Source: Clostridiaceae bacterium
GTDB taxonomy: Bacteria > Bacillota > Clostridia > Oscillospirales > Acutalibacteraceae
DNA length: 9,622 nucleotides
Direction: 5' to 3'
Assembly: GCA_016303035.1 (NCBI GenBank)
Contig: JAEDML010000038.1
Span: 1-9,622 of the forward strand
In this document: positions 7,668-9,622 of the stretch, in pieces
Position numbering within the stretch: position 1 is the first letter of the stretch
Layout of the letters: every line of letters starts with the position of its first letter
Program-made: the position numbers and the translations under genes
Notes under the pieces: model-generated
Told to the model about the DNA's origin: nothing
The model's input: only the letters and a program-made list of their open reading frames with translations
Database searches by the model: none

Positions 7668-7675
7668 AAATATAC

Positions 7676-8776
7676 ATGAAACTCGGTATGGTAGGACTGC
7701 CGAATGTCGGCAAATCCACACTTTTTAACGCTATTACAAACGCAGGAGCACAATCGGCGAACTATCCTTTTTGCACGATAGAGCCAAACATCGGAATGGT
7801 AAGCGTGCCTGACAGCCGCCTTGAAAAGCTTGCGGAAATATACAAGCCCGATAAATTTACACCTGCGGTTATTGAATTTGTAGATATTGCAGGTCTTGTA
7901 AAGGGCGCTTCAAAGGGCGAGGGCCTCGGAAACAAATTCCTTGCGAATATACGCGAGGTGGACGCGATAGTTCATGTCGTGCGTTGTTTTGAAAACGATG
8001 ATATTATCCATGTCGAAGGCTCGGTTGACCCTATGCGCGACATTGAGACTATAAATTTGGAGCTTATTTTTTCCGATATTGAGGTTGTTCAGCGCAGACT
8101 TGACCGCACCTCAAAGGCCCTTAAGGGCGATAAGTCGCTGCAAGGCGAGGTTGATTTTCTTAAAAGATTGCTGTCGCACCTTGAAAAAGGTCTTCCCGCG
8201 CGTTCAATAGAGCTTGAAGACGAATCAGAGGCGGTTATACTTTCCGAAAGCAATCTGCTATCCTGCAAGCCGGTAATTTACGCCTGCAATATGAGTGAGG
8301 AGGATTTTACCGCCGGACTTGAAAGCAACTCAAATTACAACGCCGTAAAGAAAGCCGCCGCCGAGGAAAAGGCCGAAATACTGCCTATTTGCGCGTCTCT
8401 TGAAGCCGAAATATCCGAGCTTTCCGAGGAAGAAAAGGAAATGTTTTTAAGCGAGCTTCATCTTGAACGCTCGGGACTTGACCGTATGATACAAAAATGC
8501 TACAGCCTGTTAGGTCTTATTTCCTACCTTACAGCCGGCAAGCCTGAGGTAAGGGCATGGACAATAAAGCGCGGCACCAAGGCGCCCCAGGCGGCGGGCA
8601 AAATACATTCGGATTTTGAGCGCGGCTTTATACGCGCCGAGGTCATAGGCTTTGATGAGTTTATGGACTGCGGCGGAAATATGGTAACCGCAAAGGAAAA
8701 GGGTCTTGTACGAAGCGAAGGCAAGGACTATGTTATGAAGGACGGCGATATTGTACTTTTCCGTTTCAATGTTTAA
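7676..8776 (+). CDS. ychF: Redox-regulated ATPase/GTPase YchF (OLA1 family)
   Basis: Obg-family P-loop NTPase conserved from bacteria to humans (OLA1). It binds ATP in preference to GTP in the proteins studied, associates with ribosomes and is linked to stress responses. The 366 residues match the usual 363-370. Seen: Walker A GLPNVGKST at 7-15; switch II DIAGLVKGASKGEGLG at 70-85, with Leu74 where classical GTPases have Gln; and NMSE at 205-208 in place of NKxD, the change that relaxes guanine specificity in this family. A helical middle region spans about 130-190. The C-terminal TGS domain has AGKPEVRAWTIKRGTKAPQ at 287-305, FERGFIRAEVI at 314-324 and a VMKDGDIVLFRFNV end. It has its own promoter and starts the plus-strand unit that ends with the YugP-like peptidase. 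Confidence 0.97.
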   Translation: MKLGMVGLPNVGKSTLFNAITNAGAQSANYPFCTIEPNIGMVSVPDSRLEKLAEIYKPDKFTPAVIEFVDIAGLVKGASKGEGLGNKFLANIREVDAIVHVVRCFENDDIIHVEGSVDPMRDIETINLELIFSDIEVVQRRLDRTSKALKGDKSLQGEVDFLKRLLSHLEKGLPARSIELEDESEAVILSESNLLSCKPVIYACNMSEEDFTAGLESNSNYNAVKKAAAEEKAEILPICASLEAEISELSEEEKEMFLSELHLERSGLDRMIQKCYSLLGLISYLTAGKPEVRAWTIKRGTKAPQAAGKIHSDFERGFIRAEVIGFDEFMDCGGNMVTAKEKGLVRSEGKDYVMKDGDIVLFRFNV

Positions 8777-8832
8777 AATTTATTTATATTATTCGCAAAA
8801 ATAAGTATTATAATGAATACAGAATAAATTTT
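8775..8832. repeat. 10-bp perfect inverted repeat, arms 8775-8784 and 8823-8832
   Basis: AAAATTTATT, overlapping the ychF stop codon, is the exact reverse complement of AATAAATTTT just before the ribosome site of the next gene. The arms are separated by 38 nt. A second, smaller dyad, GTATT-N6-AATAC (8805-8820), lies between them and straddles a TATAAT. The arms are A/T only, so chance is a real possibility, and the structure lacks the GC stem and T-run of a terminator. Confidence 0.4.
8809..8814 (+). promoter_or_regulatory. Possible -10 element ahead of the YugP-like gene
   Basis: A perfect TATAAT stands 36 nt before the ATG of the next gene, in the AT-rich 74-nt gap after ychF. No convincing -35 hexamer lies 16-18 nt upstream (ATATTA at 17) and there is no extended -10 TG. 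It may be a weak or activator-dependent promoter, or simply AT-rich sequence with the gene read through from ychF. Confidence 0.35.
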
Positions 8833-8850
8833 CGAGGAAGGGAGATTTAT

Positions 8851-9543
8851 ATGCACAGCCTATATTATTACGGCTTTGATTCGCTGTATGCCATGCTTGT
8901 AATTCCGGCTATTATTATAGCCGTATGGTCTCAGATAAAGGTAAAAACCACATTTTCAAAATACTCCGGTTTTCGGTGCGATATAACCGGCGCCGAAGCC
9001 GCAAGGCGCGTGCTTTCGGCAAACGGTGTAACCGATGTGAAAATTGAGCGAGTCTCCGGTAATCTTACCGACCATTATGACCCTAAAGCCAATGTAATAA
9101 GGCTTTCCGAATCGGTTTGCGACGAAAACAACATAGCGGCTGTAGGCGTTGCCGCCCATGAGGCAGGTCACGCAGTACAGTACGCAAAGGGCTACTCGCC
9201 TATAAAGCTTCGCGCCGTGATTCTTCCCGTATGTCAGATAGGCTCGCAGCTTTCGATTCCTCTGCTTATAGCCGGACTTTTATTTAATTTCTATTTTCTG
9301 GTAAAATTAGGCGTCCTGTTTTTCTGCGCGGCGCTGTTTTTTCAGCTTATAACTCTGCCGGTTGAATATAACGCTTCAAAAAGAGCAATGCAATGCATAA
9401 CCGAAAACAATATTCTTGTATCGGCGACGGATATTAAGGGCGCGCGCCGTGTGCTTTCGGCCGCCGCCATGACATACGTTGCGGCATTGCTTATTTCACT
9501 TACACAGCTTATAAGGCTTATTTCAATTTCAAAGCGGCGCTGA
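8851..9543 (+). CDS. yugP: YugP-like membrane zinc metallopeptidase
   Basis: Member of the neutral zinc metallopeptidase family typified by B. subtilis YugP (Pfam Zn_peptidase_2), 230 residues, the normal length. The substrate of this family is not established. Seen: an N-terminal membrane helix at about 12-28; DHYDPKANVIRLSE at 74-87, typical of the family; the catalytic HEAGH at 103-107 (zinc ligands H103 and H107, base E104); hydrophobic segments at about 122-168; VEYNASKRA at 171-179, with E172 a likely third zinc ligand; and a last membrane helix at about 203-225 followed by a basic SKRR tail. The start ATG has a strong AGGAAGGGAG site (8835-8844) upstream. It follows ychF by 74 nt and is directly followed by a terminator, so it is the end of its transcription unit. 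Family assignment is firm; function is unknown. Confidence 0.93.
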   Translation: MHSLYYYGFDSLYAMLVIPAIIIAVWSQIKVKTTFSKYSGFRCDITGAEAARRVLSANGVTDVKIERVSGNLTDHYDPKANVIRLSESVCDENNIAAVGVAAHEAGHAVQYAKGYSPIKLRAVILPVCQIGSQLSIPLLIAGLLFNFYFLVKLGVLFFCAALFFQLITLPVEYNASKRAMQCITENNILVSATDIKGARRVLSAAAMTYVAALLISLTQLIRLISISKRR

Positions 9544-9555
9544 AATTTTTGTCAG

Positions 9556-9584
9556 GGCAGGAAACTATTCCTGCCTTTTTGCTT
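9556..9584 (+). terminator. Rho-independent terminator after the YugP-like gene
   Basis: A perfect 8-bp stem, GGCAGGAA (9556-9563) with TTCCTGCC (9568-9575), closes a 4-nt ACTA loop and is followed at once by TTTTT and then GCTTT. It begins 12 nt after the stop codon. This ends the ychF-yugP unit. The remaining 38 nt to the window edge show no gene. Confidence 0.92.
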
Positions 9585-9622
9585 TGTATAGCAAAATAAC
9601 TTTTCACCCATAATATTACGGG

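Noticed and set aside
7643..7675. TTG-started extension of YchF by 11 residues
   Set aside because: It would begin at or before the predicted transcript start and would contain the Shine-Dalgarno site inside the gene; the added residues match nothing in the family.
7515..7675. A CcpA cre site in the hprK-ychF spacer
   Set aside because: I looked for the TGNNANCGNTNNCA-type pattern on both strands and found no acceptable match.
9611..9619. TAATATTAC, identical to the nick-site nonanucleotide of geminivirus-type rolling-circle origins
   Set aside because: It is a nine-base AT-rich match with no stem-loop of the right form and no Rep gene nearby. It is also part of an imperfect CCC-ATAATATTAC-GGG dyad cut at the window edge, which is too short to judge.

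Overview
This looks like a core chromosomal segment of a low-to-mid GC Gram-positive bacterium, most likely a member of class Clostridia (Oscillospiraceae/Ruminococcaceae-like). The evidence is the bundle hprK - murB - rapZ - whiA - dnaE, which is a Firmicutes/Clostridia arrangement. Strong purine-rich Shine-Dalgarno sites stand ahead of every gene, SigA-type TTGNNN/TATAAT promoters are present, and AUA is used freely for Ile. No mobile element, CRISPR array, tRNA or rRNA is visible, and base composition looks even throughout.

Layout, minus strand: one six-gene block runs leftwards from about 7.5 kb and off the left edge. Its order is hprK (HPr kinase/phosphorylase), a ROK-family sugar kinase (probable glucokinase), murB, rapZ (yvcJ), whiA, and dnaE (its first 941 codons; the 3' end lies outside the window). 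The five gaps are 24, 21, 24, 21 and 16 nt, and each holds its own Shine-Dalgarno sequence. A good SigA promoter sits in front of hprK and no terminator is seen inside the block, so this is very probably a single operon.

Layout, plus strand: a 161-nt divergent spacer separates hprK from ychF, a universally conserved ATPase/GTPase of the Obg family with its own near-consensus promoter (TTGATA-17-TATAAT). It is followed, after 74 AT-rich nt, by a YugP-type membrane zinc metallopeptidase. A clear rho-independent terminator closes this unit just after the peptidase stop codon.

How the genes fit together: hprK and the ROK kinase both act on glucose metabolism and its regulation (Ser46 phosphorylation of HPr; glucose to glucose-6-phosphate). 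MurB makes a peptidoglycan precursor. RapZ and WhiA are conserved regulatory proteins linked to amino-sugar metabolism and to division or cell-wall genes. DnaE is a replicative or lagging-strand polymerase. The block therefore joins carbon status, wall synthesis, growth regulation and replication. Two departures from the best-known arrangement stand out: yvcK/glmR is not present between rapZ and whiA, and a glucokinase is placed directly behind hprK.

I see no strong candidate for a new system here. The findings concern gene order, motif content and small regulatory structures within ordinary housekeeping genes.
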